In this document: positions 53,328-63,030 of the stretch, in pieces | How the letters are laid out: the number at the start of each line of letters is the position of its first letter | Numbering within the stretch: the stretch's first letter is position 1 | Source: Clostridia bacterium | Lineage (GTDB): Bacteria; Bacillota; Clostridia; RGIG6154 | DNA length: 64,000 nt | Reading direction: 5' to 3' | Assembly: GCA_017409875.1 (NCBI GenBank) | Contig: JAFQRW010000011.1 | Span: 1-64,000, forward strand | Notes under the pieces: model-generated | Seen by the model: only the letters and a program-made list of their open reading frames with translations | What the model was told of the DNA's origin: nothing | The model's database searches: none | Position numbers and translations under genes: made by a program

Positions 53328-55160
53328 ATGAACGATAAACTGTTTGAAAAATTATTACTTGAAGTGCAAAAACCCGCGCGTTATATCGGTGGGGAAACAG
53401 GGAGCATTGTTAAGGAGTTTAATAAAGCAAAATGTAAGGTTGCCTTTTGCTTCCCTGATACGTATGAAATTGGAATGTCACACCTTGGTATGAAAATACT
53501 ATATGGTGTTTTGAATGATAACCCTGATTATCTTTGCGAAAGATTTTTTGCACCATGGATTGATATGGAGCAAAAGATGCGGGAAAACACCATTAAGCTT
53601 TATTCGCTCGAAAATAAAAAAGCACTCAGCGAGTTTGATATAATAGGATTTACTCTTCAGTATGAGATGTCATATACGAATATTTTAAATATGCTGGATT
53701 TAGGTGGCGTAGAACTTTTAGCGTCTGAACGAAAAGGTGATATTTTTGTTTGCTTTGGTGGTCCGTGCGCGTACAACTGTGAGCCAATAGCAGATTTTGC
53801 CGATTTTGTTATGCTTGGAGAAGGCGAGGAAATCTTTATTGAGGTTGCTGATGCATACACAAAATGGAAAAATTTAGGCAAAACAAGAAAAGATTTTTTA
53901 GAAACCATTGCACGTCTTGACGGCATATATGTTCCCAGTTTTTATGATGTAACTTATAATGAAGATGGAACAGTTAAAGAAATTAAGAAAAACAATGTAA
54001 ATGCCGCCGACAGGCCGGTTAAGAGAATTATAAAAGATATGGACAAGGTGTATTATCCAACTAATCCTATTGTTCCTTTTACTGAGATTGTTCACAACCG
54101 TGCTATGCTTGAAATTTTTAGAGGGTGTACCAGAGGATGCAGATTCTGCCAGGCAGGATTTATTTATCGTCCGGTACGTGAAAAATCTCCAGAAAAGCTT
54201 GTACAGCAAGCTAAAGAGCTTGTAAATAATACCGGTTATGACGAACTTTCGCTAACTTCACTTAGTTCGAGTGATTATTCTTGCTTTAATCAGCTTGCAG
54301 ATAAGTTGTTGGATGTAACTGAAAATAAAAAGGTGAATTTGGCACTGCCATCACTAAGAGTAGATAATTTTTCTGTTGATTTAATGAACAGAATTCAAAA
54401 AGTCAGGAAAAGCGGACTTACATTTGCACCTGAAGCAGGAACTCAAAGGCTTAGAGACATTATTAATAAAAATGTAACAGAACAGGATTTATTAAATACA
54501 GCAGCACTTGCGTTTTCAAACGGTTGGAGCAATATTAAACTGTATTTTATGACTGGTCTTCCTTTTGAAACTTTAGAGGATGTTTTAGGCATTGCTGATT
54601 TAGCCGAAAAAGTAGTTAATATATATTTTAAAACTGCTCCCGACAAAAAAAGACGTCAAGTTAAGGTGACGGTAAGCACCTCTATTTTTGTTCCAAAGCC
54701 TTTTACACCATTTCAGTGGCAAGGACAAGAAAAAATGGATAGCGTTGTTGAAAAGCAAAATGCCCTTAAAGCTGCTGTTGGCAAGAATGTAACATATAAC
54801 TGGCATGACAGTAAACTAAGTTATCTTGAGGCAGTTTTTGCCCGTGGAGACAGACGTCTTAACAAAGTAATGCTGAAAGCTTTTGAAAAGGGATGTAAGT
54901 TTGACAGTTGGGACGAATGTTTTGACTTCGAGAAATGGATGGATGTTTTTAGAGAATGTGACATAGATCCTGATTTTTATGCGTTAAGAAGCAGAGATTT
55001 AAATGAAGTACTGCCGTGGTCTCATATCGATGTAGGTGTTAGTGATGCGTACTTAAAAAAAGAGTTGATGCGTGCATCTGAAGGGATTACAACTCACGAT
55101 TGCAGACAAGGTTGTACAGGTTGTGGCATAAATGGATTAGGAGGTGTAAAGTGTGTATAA
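53328..55160 (+). CDS. B12-binding-type radical SAM protein (TIGR03960 family)
   Basis: 610 residues. An N-terminal cobalamin-binding-like region (KVAFCFPDTYEIGMSHLG ... VCFGGPCAYNCEPIADF) is followed by the radical SAM core with C267-x3-C271-x2-C274 (CTRGCRFC), and a C-terminal stretch with a Cys cluster (DCRQGCTGCGINGLG). This large family is widespread in Firmicutes together with the next gene; no reaction is established. GGAGG precedes the ATG. It overlaps the following gene by eight bases. Confidence 0.9.
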   Translation: MNDKLFEKLLLEVQKPARYIGGETGSIVKEFNKAKCKVAFCFPDTYEIGMSHLGMKILYGVLNDNPDYLCERFFAPWIDMEQKMRENTIKLYSLENKKALSEFDIIGFTLQYEMSYTNILNMLDLGGVELLASERKGDIFVCFGGPCAYNCEPIADFADFVMLGEGEEIFIEVADAYTKWKNLGKTRKDFLETIARLDGIYVPSFYDVTYNEDGTVKEIKKNNVNAADRPVKRIIKDMDKVYYPTNPIVPFTEIVHNRAMLEIFRGCTRGCRFCQAGFIYRPVREKSPEKLVQQAKELVNNTGYDELSLTSLSSSDYSCFNQLADKLLDVTENKKVNLALPSLRVDNFSVDLMNRIQKVRKSGLTFAPEAGTQRLRDIINKNVTEQDLLNTAALAFSNGWSNIKLYFMTGLPFETLEDVLGIADLAEKVVNIYFKTAPDKKRRQVKVTVSTSIFVPKPFTPFQWQGQEKMDSVVEKQNALKAAVGKNVTYNWHDSKLSYLEAVFARGDRRLNKVMLKAFEKGCKFDSWDECFDFEKWMDVFRECDIDPDFYALRSRDLNEVLPWSHIDVGVSDAYLKKELMRASEGITTHDCRQGCTGCGINGLGGVKCV

Positions 55161-55818
55161 AGTAAGACTTTCCTTCTACAAAAAAGGCTATGCAAAGTTT
55201 GTTTCACATCTCGATTTAATGAGAATGTTTCAGCGAATTTTTAAAATAGCAGGGGTCGATATTGCTTTTTCACAAGGCTTTAATCCACATCCTAAAATGT
55301 CTATAGCACATCCTTTACCGGTTGGAGTAACCTCTGACGAGGAATATCTGGACATTCAACTTAATTCTATGCCGGATTATGATAGACTTGTTAGTCAAAT
55401 TAATAAAGCGATGCCTGAAGATATAAAAATATTGCGCGCATGGGAGCCTATTGAGGCAATGAACTTGCTTTGCCTTTCAAAATATACTGTAAAGTTAACT
55501 TTGCGAGAAAAAGTTCATTGCTTTGAAGATATAATTACTGCTTTTAAAAATATGAATGAAATTGTTGTTTCAAAAAAAACAAAAAAGGGAATAGCAGACG
55601 TTGACATTAAGCCGTGGATTAAATCATTTGATATATTAGAAAGTGATGGCACTGATTTTACTGTTAGCATGCTTTTGTCAACAGGAGAAAAAGCAAACCT
55701 GAAGGCATTTACCGTACTAGATGCCTTGGCTAAGTATATTCCCGAGTTCAAACTTTTATATTGTGACATAAACAGAGATTGTATATTAAAAGAAAATATG
55801 GCGAAAATTGATGTTTAA
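55153..55818 (+). CDS. Radical SAM-linked protein (TIGR03936/DUF2344 family)
   Basis: 221 residues. It matches the DUF2344 partner protein: RLSFYKKGYAKFVSHLDLMR, FSQGFNPHPKMSIAHPLPVGV and SDEEYLDIQL. It always accompanies the preceding radical SAM type, sometimes fused to it, so it probably presents the substrate or RNA. The start is GTG at 55153 with GAGGTG six bases ahead. In other Firmicutes the pair is followed by rng or rplU; here ileS comes next. Confidence 0.88.
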   Translation: MYKVRLSFYKKGYAKFVSHLDLMRMFQRIFKIAGVDIAFSQGFNPHPKMSIAHPLPVGVTSDEEYLDIQLNSMPDYDRLVSQINKAMPEDIKILRAWEPIEAMNLLCLSKYTVKLTLREKVHCFEDIITAFKNMNEIVVSKKTKKGIADVDIKPWIKSFDILESDGTDFTVSMLLSTGEKANLKAFTVLDALAKYIPEFKLLYCDINRDCILKENMAKIDV

Positions 55819-55821
55819 CTC

Positions 55822-55850
55822 TTTACAAATTGATTATTTTAGAGTAAAAT
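55822..55850 (+). promoter_or_regulatory. Promoter of ileS
   Basis: TTTACA (55822-55827), 17-base spacer, TAAAAT (55845-55850). Only about 46 bases separate a likely start point from the ATG, too few for a T-box. Confidence 0.72.
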
Positions 55851-55903
55851 AATATGAAGAGTATTTTTGCAAAAAATGTTTTGCTTCATAGGAGGTAATT
55901 TTA

Positions 55904-58900
55904 ATGTATAAAAAAGTTTCCACCGATTTGGATTTTAAGCAGAGAGAACTTGAAACCATTGAATTTTGGAATAAGAATAACGTGTTTGAACGAAGCATTA
56001 AAAAGGATGCTCCGGTATTTACTTTCTTTGACGGACCGCCTACTGCTAACGGTAAACCGCACATCGGTCATATTTTAACGCGTGTTATGAAAGATATTAT
56101 ACCAAGATATAAGACTATGAAAGGTTATAAAGTTTTACGTAAAGCAGGATGGGATACCCATGGCCTGCCTGTTGAGCTTGAAGTTGAAAAAATTCTTGGT
56201 ATCGATGGAAAACCTGAAATTGAAAAATACGGCGTTCAGCCTTTTATAGAAGAATGTAAAAAAAGCGTTTGGAAGTATGAGGGACTCTGGAAAGAAATGA
56301 GCCAGAGAGTTGGCTTTTGGGCTGATATGGAAGACCCTTATGTAACTTACCATAACGAATTTATTGAATCAGTTTGGTGGGCACTTAAACAAATTTGGGA
56401 TAAAGACCTTATTTACAAAGGTCACAAAGTTGTACCTTATTGCCCACGTTGCGGAACTGCTTTGTCAAGCCACGAGGTTGCACAAGGTTATAAAGATGTT
56501 GAGGATACATCTGCTTATGTTAATTTTAAAGTTAAAGGCAAAGACGAGTATATTATGGCGTGGACAACCACCCCGTGGACGCTGCCTTCTAACGTTGCAC
56601 TGGCAGTAAACGGCGATGTGGATTATATTAAAGCAAAATTTGAAGATAAGTTATATATTGTTGCTAAAGAGCTTGCTCACGGTGTGTTTGGAGAAGAATA
56701 CGAAATAATTGAAGAGTACAAGGGCATTGACCTTGTTGGTATCGAATACGAGCCGCTTTTTGATTATGCAAGTCCTGAGAAAAAATGTTGGTTTATTATT
56801 GCTGATGGTTATGTTACAACAACTGACGGTACAGGTATAGTTCATATTGCTCCCGCTTTCGGTGAAGATGATGCAAGAGTTGGTCGTGATAATGACCTGC
56901 CATTTGTTCAGATGATTAACACTGAGGGTAGATTTATTGAAGGCACTGATAAGCTTGAAGGTCTCTTTATCAAAGATGCAGACCCGATTGTATTAGAAGA
57001 TTTGAAAGCAAGAGGCCTTTTGTTTAAACCTCAGAAATTTACACACTCATACCCGTTCTGTTGGAGATGCGATACACCGCTTATCTACTATGCAAGAGCT
57101 ACATGGTTTATTTCAATGACTAAAGTTCGTGATAAGCTTCTTAAAAATAACGCAACTGTCAACTGGATGCCTGAAAATATTAAAGACGGCAGATTTGGTA
57201 ACTTCTTAGATGGCGTTATCGACTGGGGACTTTCAAGAGAGAGATATTGGGGAACTCCTCTTCCGATTTGGGAATGTTCTTGCGGACATCGTCACATGAT
57301 TGGAAGCATTGAGGAACTTAAATCGATGAGTGATAATTGCCCTGATGATATTGAACTGCACAGACCTTATATTGATGCTGTTGAAATTAACTGTTCTAAA
57401 TGTGGCGGAAAAATGCATCGTGTTCCGGAGGTTATTGACTGTTGGTTTGATTCAGGTTCTATGCCTTTTGCACAGTGGCATTATCCTTTTGAAAACAAAG
57501 AAATCTTTGATGAAAATTTCCCGGCTGATTTTATCAGCGAAGCTATTGACCAGACACGTGGATGGTTCTACACTTTAATGGCTATTTCTACATTGATTTT
57601 TGAAAAAGCACCATATAAGAATGTTATTGTTTTAGGACACGTTCAGGACAAAGATGGTCAGAAAATGAGTAAGCACAAAGGTAACGTTGTTGATCCTTGG
57701 GATGTGCTTAACAACCAAGGTGCAGATGCTGTCAGATGGTATTTCTACACTTCAAGCTCTCCATGGCTGCCTAACAGATTCTATGATGAGGCAGTCAACG
57801 AGTGCCAGCGTAAGTTTATGGGAACACTTTGGAATACCTATGCGTTTTATATTCTTTATGCAGATATAGATAACTTTAACCCAACTGAGTACAAACTTGA
57901 ATATGACAAGCTTGCTGTTATGGATAAATGGATTTTGTCAAGACTTAATTCTCTTATCAAACAGACAGATTACGACTTGGAGAATTATAGGATTACTGAA
58001 TCTGCAAGAGCAATTCAAGACTTTGTGGACGAACTTTCAAACTGGTACGTAAGAAGATGTCGTGAACGTTTCTGGCAAAAAGATATGCCACAAGATAAGA
58101 TCAATGCATTTATGACACTTTATACTGTTTTATATGAAGTTTCGAAATTAGCCGCACCTTATGTTCCGTTTATGACAGAAGAAATTTATCAGAATCTTGT
58201 AAGAACCAATGATAAATCCGCACCGGAAAGTATTCATTTTTGCGATTTTCCCGTGGCAAATGACCTTTGGATTGACAAAGATTTAGAAAGCAACATGGAA
58301 ACAGTGCTTAACATTGTTGTCGCAGGTCGTGCTGCTAGAAATACTGCAAATGTTAAAAATCGTCAGCCGCTTTCATGCATCTTTGCAAAGGCTGAAAAAC
58401 AGATTGCTGATGAGTATTTTGATATTGTTTTAGACGAGCTTAATGTTAAAAAATTAGAGTTTACTGATGATGTTTCAGGATTTGTAGGATATAAATTTAA
58501 GCCGCAGCTTAGAACATTGGGGCCTAAATACGGAAAGATTCTTGGCAAAATAGGGCAATTCCTTTCTGGATGTGACACAATTTCTGCAATGGCTGATTTA
58601 GATTCAGGTAATACTTTTGATTTTGAAATTGACGGCACATTGGTTCAGTTGTCAAAAGATGATCTTTTGATTGAAACAACTCAAAAAGAGGGAATGGTTT
58701 CACAAACCGAAAAAGATGTTACCATTGTTCTTGATACTAATTTAGATGACGCTCTTATTGAAGAAGGATTTATAAGAGAGATTATCAGCAAAATCCAGAC
58801 TATGAGAAAAGACAACGACTTTTTAGTTCAGGACCACATAAAAATAGCATATTCTGGAAACAGTAAAATTGGTGAAATTATTGAAAAGAACAAGACTGAA

Positions 58901-59011
58901 ATTATGTCTGATACTTTAGCAGACGATGTTTTTGAAGGCACAGTTAAACACCAGAAAGAATGGAACATAAATGGTGAAAAGGTTGTTCTTTCAGTAGAAG
59001 TTATTAAATAA
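55904..59011 (+). CDS. ileS: Isoleucyl-tRNA synthetase, type 2 (eukaryote-like)
   Basis: 1,035 residues. It charges tRNA-Ile. Class I motifs are HIGH as H53-I-G-H56 and KMSKS as K587-M-S-K-H591. The long size, KMSKH, and the PWDVLNNQGADAVRWYFYTS segment mark the type-2 group, which resembles the eukaryotic enzyme and is typically less sensitive to mupirocin. Zinc-like cysteines occur at CPRCGTA and CSKCGGK. It has its own promoter and no T-box leader, unlike many Firmicute ileS genes. Confidence 0.94.
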   Translation: MYKKVSTDLDFKQRELETIEFWNKNNVFERSIKKDAPVFTFFDGPPTANGKPHIGHILTRVMKDIIPRYKTMKGYKVLRKAGWDTHGLPVELEVEKILGIDGKPEIEKYGVQPFIEECKKSVWKYEGLWKEMSQRVGFWADMEDPYVTYHNEFIESVWWALKQIWDKDLIYKGHKVVPYCPRCGTALSSHEVAQGYKDVEDTSAYVNFKVKGKDEYIMAWTTTPWTLPSNVALAVNGDVDYIKAKFEDKLYIVAKELAHGVFGEEYEIIEEYKGIDLVGIEYEPLFDYASPEKKCWFIIADGYVTTTDGTGIVHIAPAFGEDDARVGRDNDLPFVQMINTEGRFIEGTDKLEGLFIKDADPIVLEDLKARGLLFKPQKFTHSYPFCWRCDTPLIYYARATWFISMTKVRDKLLKNNATVNWMPENIKDGRFGNFLDGVIDWGLSRERYWGTPLPIWECSCGHRHMIGSIEELKSMSDNCPDDIELHRPYIDAVEINCSKCGGKMHRVPEVIDCWFDSGSMPFAQWHYPFENKEIFDENFPADFISEAIDQTRGWFYTLMAISTLIFEKAPYKNVIVLGHVQDKDGQKMSKHKGNVVDPWDVLNNQGADAVRWYFYTSSSPWLPNRFYDEAVNECQRKFMGTLWNTYAFYILYADIDNFNPTEYKLEYDKLAVMDKWILSRLNSLIKQTDYDLENYRITESARAIQDFVDELSNWYVRRCRERFWQKDMPQDKINAFMTLYTVLYEVSKLAAPYVPFMTEEIYQNLVRTNDKSAPESIHFCDFPVANDLWIDKDLESNMETVLNIVVAGRAARNTANVKNRQPLSCIFAKAEKQIADEYFDIVLDELNVKKLEFTDDVSGFVGYKFKPQLRTLGPKYGKILGKIGQFLSGCDTISAMADLDSGNTFDFEIDGTLVQLSKDDLLIETTQKEGMVSQTEKDVTIVLDTNLDDALIEEGFIREIISKIQTMRKDNDFLVQDHIKIAYSGNSKIGEIIEKNKTEIMSDTLADDVFEGTVKHQKEWNINGEKVVLSVEVIK

Positions 59012-59031
59012 TTTAAAAGGAGAATATTATT

Positions 59032-59238
59032 ATGGCTGTAACAAAAGATACTATTATTTTGGATGTTTTAAAAATTGATCAGGGCACAGCACCACTCTTT
59101 TTTGAGATTGGTATGCATTGCTTGGGATGCCCTTCTGCAAGTGGCGAAAGTATTGCCGAAGCTTGCGCAGTTCACGGCGTAGATGCAGATGAATTGGTTA
59201 AGAAGATCAATGATTATTTAGCATCAGTTGGCAAATAA
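59032..59238 (+). CDS. DUF1858 small redox-disulfide-type protein
   Basis: 68 residues. It matches the DUF1858 domain: TIILDVLKIDQGTAPLFFEIG, then C30-L-G-C33, plus C45. Related proteins bearing CxxC are linked to hybrid-cluster or redox functions, but no role is proven. AAAAGGAG lies ahead of the ATG. The last base of its TAA is the first base of the dusB ATG (TAATG), so the two are translationally coupled. Confidence 0.85.
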   Translation: MAVTKDTIILDVLKIDQGTAPLFFEIGMHCLGCPSASGESIAEACAVHGVDADELVKKINDYLASVGK

Positions 59239-60188
59239 TGCTTAAAATCGGTAGCGTAACAATACCTTCTGCCGCGGTTTTAGGACCGATGGCAGGGGTT
59301 ACCGATGCATCATTCAGAATGATTTGCCGTAAATATGGTTGCGGATTTACTTGTTCTGAAATGGTCTCTGCGAAAGCACTTTATTATAACGATAAAAAGA
59401 CAGAACAGTTAATTATGCCTTTTGATGATGAGCAACCGTATGCCGTGCAGTTATTTGGGTCTGATCCTGAAATTATGGCGCTGGCTGCTAAAAAAATTAA
59501 AGATATGAATGTCTGTCATATTATCGATATAAATATGGGGTGTCCTGTGCCTAAAGTTGCTAACAATGGTGATGGAAGCGCACTTATGAGAAATCCTGAG
59601 CTTGCCGGGAAAATTATTTATTCAGTATGCAATGCTGTTGATATTCCCGTAACTGTTAAAATTCGCAAAGGCTGGGATGATGATAGCGTTAATGCTGTAG
59701 AACTTGCAGGTGTTGCTGAGAAAAACGGTGCTATGGCTATTACCGTTCACGGCAGAACAAGACAACAGTTTTATTCTGGTGAAGCCGATTGGGACATTAT
59801 CAGAGAGGTGAAAAAATCTGTTTCAATACCAGTTATTGGCAACGGTGATATATTTCAATTTGAGGATATTGAAAAAATGATGGATTTTACCGGATGTGAT
59901 GCGGTTATGATTGCCCGCGGAGCGTTGGGTAACCCATTTATATTTTCAGGAATTAAGCCTGATTTAGATACAATAATTGATACGGCGTTATTTCACATGA
60001 AATGTATTGTAAGGCACAAGGGCGAATATATTGGAATAAGAGAAGCAAGAAAGCATATTTCGTGGTATATCAAAGGCTTGCATGGCGCTGCCAAGGCTAA
60101 AAATGCAGTTAATTCTGCTGAAAGTGCTGCGGAAATATATGATATTCTTGAAAGTTTAAAGAAAAAACAATGGAGGGAAGAACTGTGA
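59238..60188 (+). CDS. dusB: tRNA-dihydrouridine synthase
   Basis: 316 residues. A TIM-barrel flavoenzyme that reduces uridines in tRNA. It shows [21 protein letters not shown], the FMN site, [10 protein letters not shown] with the catalytic Cys, [13 protein letters not shown] and PVIGNGDI. The gene starts by stop-start overlap with the DUF1858 gene, and its end overlaps the pyrH start. It lies where rpsB-tsf usually precede pyrH. Confidence 0.94.
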   Translation: MLKIGSVTIPSAAVLGPMAGVTDASFRMICRKYGCGFTCSEMVSAKALYYNDKKTEQLIMPFDDEQPYAVQLFGSDPEIMALAAKKIKDMNVCHIIDINMGCPVPKVANNGDGSALMRNPELAGKIIYSVCNAVDIPVTVKIRKGWDDDSVNAVELAGVAEKNGAMAITVHGRTRQQFYSGEADWDIIREVKKSVSIPVIGNGDIFQFEDIEKMMDFTGCDAVMIARGALGNPFIFSGIKPDLDTIIDTALFHMKCIVRHKGEYIGIREARKHISWYIKGLHGAAKAKNAVNSAESAAEIYDILESLKKKQWREEL

Positions 60189-60895
60189 GCGAAGCAAAGT
60201 ACAAAAGAGTCTTACTTAAAGTAAGTGGTGAGGCTTTGGCCGGAGATAATAAATTCGGTCTCAATCAAAAAACCATCAGTGATATTTGCGACAAAATCAA
60301 AGAATGTGTTGATATGGGAGTTGAGATTGCCATAGTTGTTGGCGGTGGAAATTTCTGGAGAGGCAGAGATGGCCAGGGAATGGAAAGAACACGTGCCGAT
60401 CACATGGGTATGCTTGCTACAGTTATAAATTCTCTTGCATTAGCTGACTCACTTGAACAAAAAGGTGTTCCCACCAGAGTTCAGACAGCAATCGAGATGA
60501 GGCAGATTGCTGAACCTTATATTAGAGGAAAGGCAGTTAAACACCTTAAAAATAATCGTGTTGTTATTTTTGCTTGTGGTTCAGGCTGCCCGTTCTTTTC
60601 TACAGATACGGCTGCTGCTTTGAGGGCTGCGGAAATCAATGCCGACATTATTCTTTTGGCAAAAAAGGTTGATGCTGTATATGATAGCGATCCTAATGTT
60701 AATCCTGCTGCTGTTAAATTTGACCATTTAAGCTACATAAATATTTTAAACAGCCGTCTTGGTGTTATGGATTCTACCGCTACATCGCTTTGTATGGATA
60801 ATGATATTCCTATTTTAGTGTTTGGTCTTAATGAGCCTGAAAACATTATTAAAGCAGTTAAAGGTGAAAAAATCGGAACTATTGTTAATAATTAA
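60185..60895 (+). CDS. pyrH: Uridylate kinase
   Basis: 236 residues. It phosphorylates UMP to UDP and is a hexameric amino-acid-kinase fold enzyme. [40 protein letters not shown] and [15 protein letters not shown] are diagnostic. The GTG at 60185 is chosen for the GGAGGGAAG ahead; it overlaps the dusB stop by four bases (GTGA). Then come frr, uppS, cdsA and dxr, the conserved order. Confidence 0.96.
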   Translation: MSEAKYKRVLLKVSGEALAGDNKFGLNQKTISDICDKIKECVDMGVEIAIVVGGGNFWRGRDGQGMERTRADHMGMLATVINSLALADSLEQKGVPTRVQTAIEMRQIAEPYIRGKAVKHLKNNRVVIFACGSGCPFFSTDTAAALRAAEINADIILLAKKVDAVYDSDPNVNPAAVKFDHLSYINILNSRLGVMDSTATSLCMDNDIPILVFGLNEPENIIKAVKGEKIGTIVNN

Positions 60896-60913
60896 TGATT
60901 AAGGAGAATATAT

Positions 60914-61468
60914 ATGAAAGCGCAATATACAGAAGTTAAATCAAAAATGGAAAAAAGCATAAGTGTTTTAGCAAGTGAGCTTGCATCAATCAGAGCAGGC
61001 CGTGCTAATCCTGGAGTGCTTGATAAAATTACTGTGGATTATTATGGCGTCGCTACACCTATTCCTCAGGTTGGCACTGTTTCAGTTCCTGAGGCGAGAA
61101 CCATTGTTATTCAGCCATGGGATGCTACGATATTAAAAGAAATTGAAAAATCAATTTCTGCTTCTGACCTTGGCATCAATCCTAACAACGATGGTAAGGT
61201 TATCAGACTTACTTTTCCACCACTTACAGAAGAAAGAAGAAAAGAATTAGTTAAGAATGTTAAAAAAATAGGCGAAGACTCAAAAGTTGCAATCCGTGCT
61301 ATCAGAAGAGATGCTCTTGAAATGTTCAAAAAGCAGCAAAAGGCAAGTGAAATAACTGAAGATGACCTTAAAGGCATCGAAAAAGACATTCAAGATATGA
61401 CAGATAATTCAATTAAAGAAATTGATGAAATTGTTAAGAAAAAGGAAGCTGAAGTTCTTGAAGTATAA
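60914..61468 (+). CDS. frr: Ribosome recycling factor
   Basis: 184 residues, the standard length. It splits the post-termination ribosome with EF-G. It shows [16 protein letters not shown] near the N-terminus, [16 protein letters not shown] and the C-terminal coiled coil ([21 protein letters not shown] reads as one helix). AAGGAG precedes the ATG. It overlaps uppS by 11 bases. Confidence 0.97.
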   Translation: MKAQYTEVKSKMEKSISVLASELASIRAGRANPGVLDKITVDYYGVATPIPQVGTVSVPEARTIVIQPWDATILKEIEKSISASDLGINPNNDGKVIRLTFPPLTEERRKELVKNVKKIGEDSKVAIRAIRRDALEMFKKQQKASEITEDDLKGIEKDIQDMTDNSIKEIDEIVKKKEAEVLEV

Positions 61469-62204
61469 GTTTGACATAAATAAAGTCCCCAAAAGTATTG
61501 GTATAATTATGGATGGTAATGGCAGATATGCTACAATGCGTGGACTTTCGAGAAAAAATGGGCATAAAGCAGGTGCAGAGCGATTAGTAAAAATTGCTGA
61601 ATACTGTGAGCGTATCGGTGTAAAAAATCTTACAGTTTATGCCTTTTCAACTGAAAACTGGAAACGCCCCAAAACTGAAGTTATGGGGCTTATGTCTCTT
61701 TTGGCAAATTATCTTAAAAATTGGGAAAGCTATATTGGTGGAACTGAAATCAGAATTCGTGTAATTGGTGATATTTCAGATTTTGACCCAGCAATTAAAG
61801 CTGCAATAAGTTATGTTGAAAAAATGACTGAGAAGAAAAAAGGGCTTAGTGTTAACATTGCATTGGGTTATGGTGGAAGAAACGAAATTGTTTCTGCTAC
61901 AAAAAAAATAGTTGAAGATGTTAAAAATGGTGTAATTTCGCCCAAAGATATTACAGAAGATAAGTTTTCTGAGTATTTATATACTAATGATATCCCTGAT
62001 CCTGATTTAGTTATAAGAACTGCCGGGGAGTTAAGACTCAGTAATTTTCTTATCTGGCAGTCATCATATTCAGAGTTTTGGTTCACTGAAAAACTATGGC
62101 CGGAATTTATGGAAGAAGATTTACAACAGGCTATTTGTGATTTTCAGGCGCGTAAACGCAAGTATGGTGGCTTGCTTGAAGTAGATAATAAAGCGGAGGA
62201 ATAA
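61458..62204 (+). CDS. uppS: Undecaprenyl diphosphate synthase
   Basis: 248 residues. It builds the C55 lipid carrier for peptidoglycan and wall polymers from farnesyl and isopentenyl diphosphates. [12 protein letters not shown] has the catalytic Asp (the usual GNGRWA has Tyr for Trp), then [23 protein letters not shown] and the C-terminal [15 protein letters not shown]. The TTG at 61458 is chosen for the AAAGGAAG ahead; the longer frame lies inside frr. Its substrate comes from the MEP pathway encoded in this window. Confidence 0.95.
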   Translation: MKYKFDINKVPKSIGIIMDGNGRYATMRGLSRKNGHKAGAERLVKIAEYCERIGVKNLTVYAFSTENWKRPKTEVMGLMSLLANYLKNWESYIGGTEIRIRVIGDISDFDPAIKAAISYVEKMTEKKKGLSVNIALGYGGRNEIVSATKKIVEDVKNGVISPKDITEDKFSEYLYTNDIPDPDLVIRTAGELRLSNFLIWQSSYSEFWFTEKLWPEFMEEDLQQAICDFQARKRKYGGLLEVDNKAEE

Positions 62205-62205
62205 T

Positions 62206-63015
62206 ATGTTACAAAGAGTAATTACAGGTGCTTTGATAGCTGTTATTATAATTGCCATACTTTTTTCTAATGCTGCTGTTGTTAGTGCTTTTGTTGGATT
62301 GCTTATTTTAGTGGCACAGTTTGAAATTTCTAAAGTTGTTGGCCTTGACAAAAAAGCTGAACTTGTTTGGTGCAACATATTATATTCTGCACTTTTTATA
62401 ATTTTCATTTGTTTTGGGCAATTCAAATATATCGGTGTTCTTGCAGCGATATATATCGTTTTGCTATTCGTAGTTATGCTTTTTAACTATGAAAGAATTA
62501 AGTTTTACGATCTGACTATTTCAATATTTTGTATGATATACATAACCGCGGCTATGCTTCATATTATCGTAGTAAGAAATATGGAGTTTGGCAACATCTA
62601 TATTTTCGCAGTTTTTTTGGGTGCATTCGCAACAGATACATGTGCATATTTTATAGGAGTTTTGTTTGGTAAAAATAAACTTTGTGAGAAAATTAGCCCC
62701 AAAAAGACAATAGAAGGAGCTTTGGGCGGTGAAATTGGCGTTATTTTGATAATGTTATTTTTTGGATATATTATAAATAAGATTACAAGTCTTAATGTGA
62801 ATTATTTATTACTTGCTATTTTAGGTGCATTAAGCGGACTTGTATCGCAGTTGGGTGATTTGACAGCCTCTATAATTAAGAGGGAATTTAGTGTTAAAGA
62901 TTACGGGCATATATTACCCGGACATGGTGGTGTTATGGATAGAATTGACAGCATCATTTTAACTGCACCGCTTGTATATTATTTTGTTACTTTTTTGCCG
63001 ATTTTTTCGGCGTAA
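62206..63015 (+). CDS. cdsA: Phosphatidate cytidylyltransferase
   Basis: 269 residues, eight membrane segments. It makes CDP-diacylglycerol for phospholipids. The C-terminal signature is present (SQLGDLTASIIKREFSVKDY, then GHILPGHGGVMDRIDS). GGAGG precedes the ATG, one base after the uppS stop. It leads into dxr. Confidence 0.95.
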   Translation: MLQRVITGALIAVIIIAILFSNAAVVSAFVGLLILVAQFEISKVVGLDKKAELVWCNILYSALFIIFICFGQFKYIGVLAAIYIVLLFVVMLFNYERIKFYDLTISIFCMIYITAAMLHIIVVRNMEFGNIYIFAVFLGAFATDTCAYFIGVLFGKNKLCEKISPKKTIEGALGGEIGVILIMLFFGYIINKITSLNVNYLLLAILGALSGLVSQLGDLTASIIKREFSVKDYGHILPGHGGVMDRIDSIILTAPLVYYFVTFLPIFSA

Positions 63016-63030
63016 ATATTTGGAGTTTAT

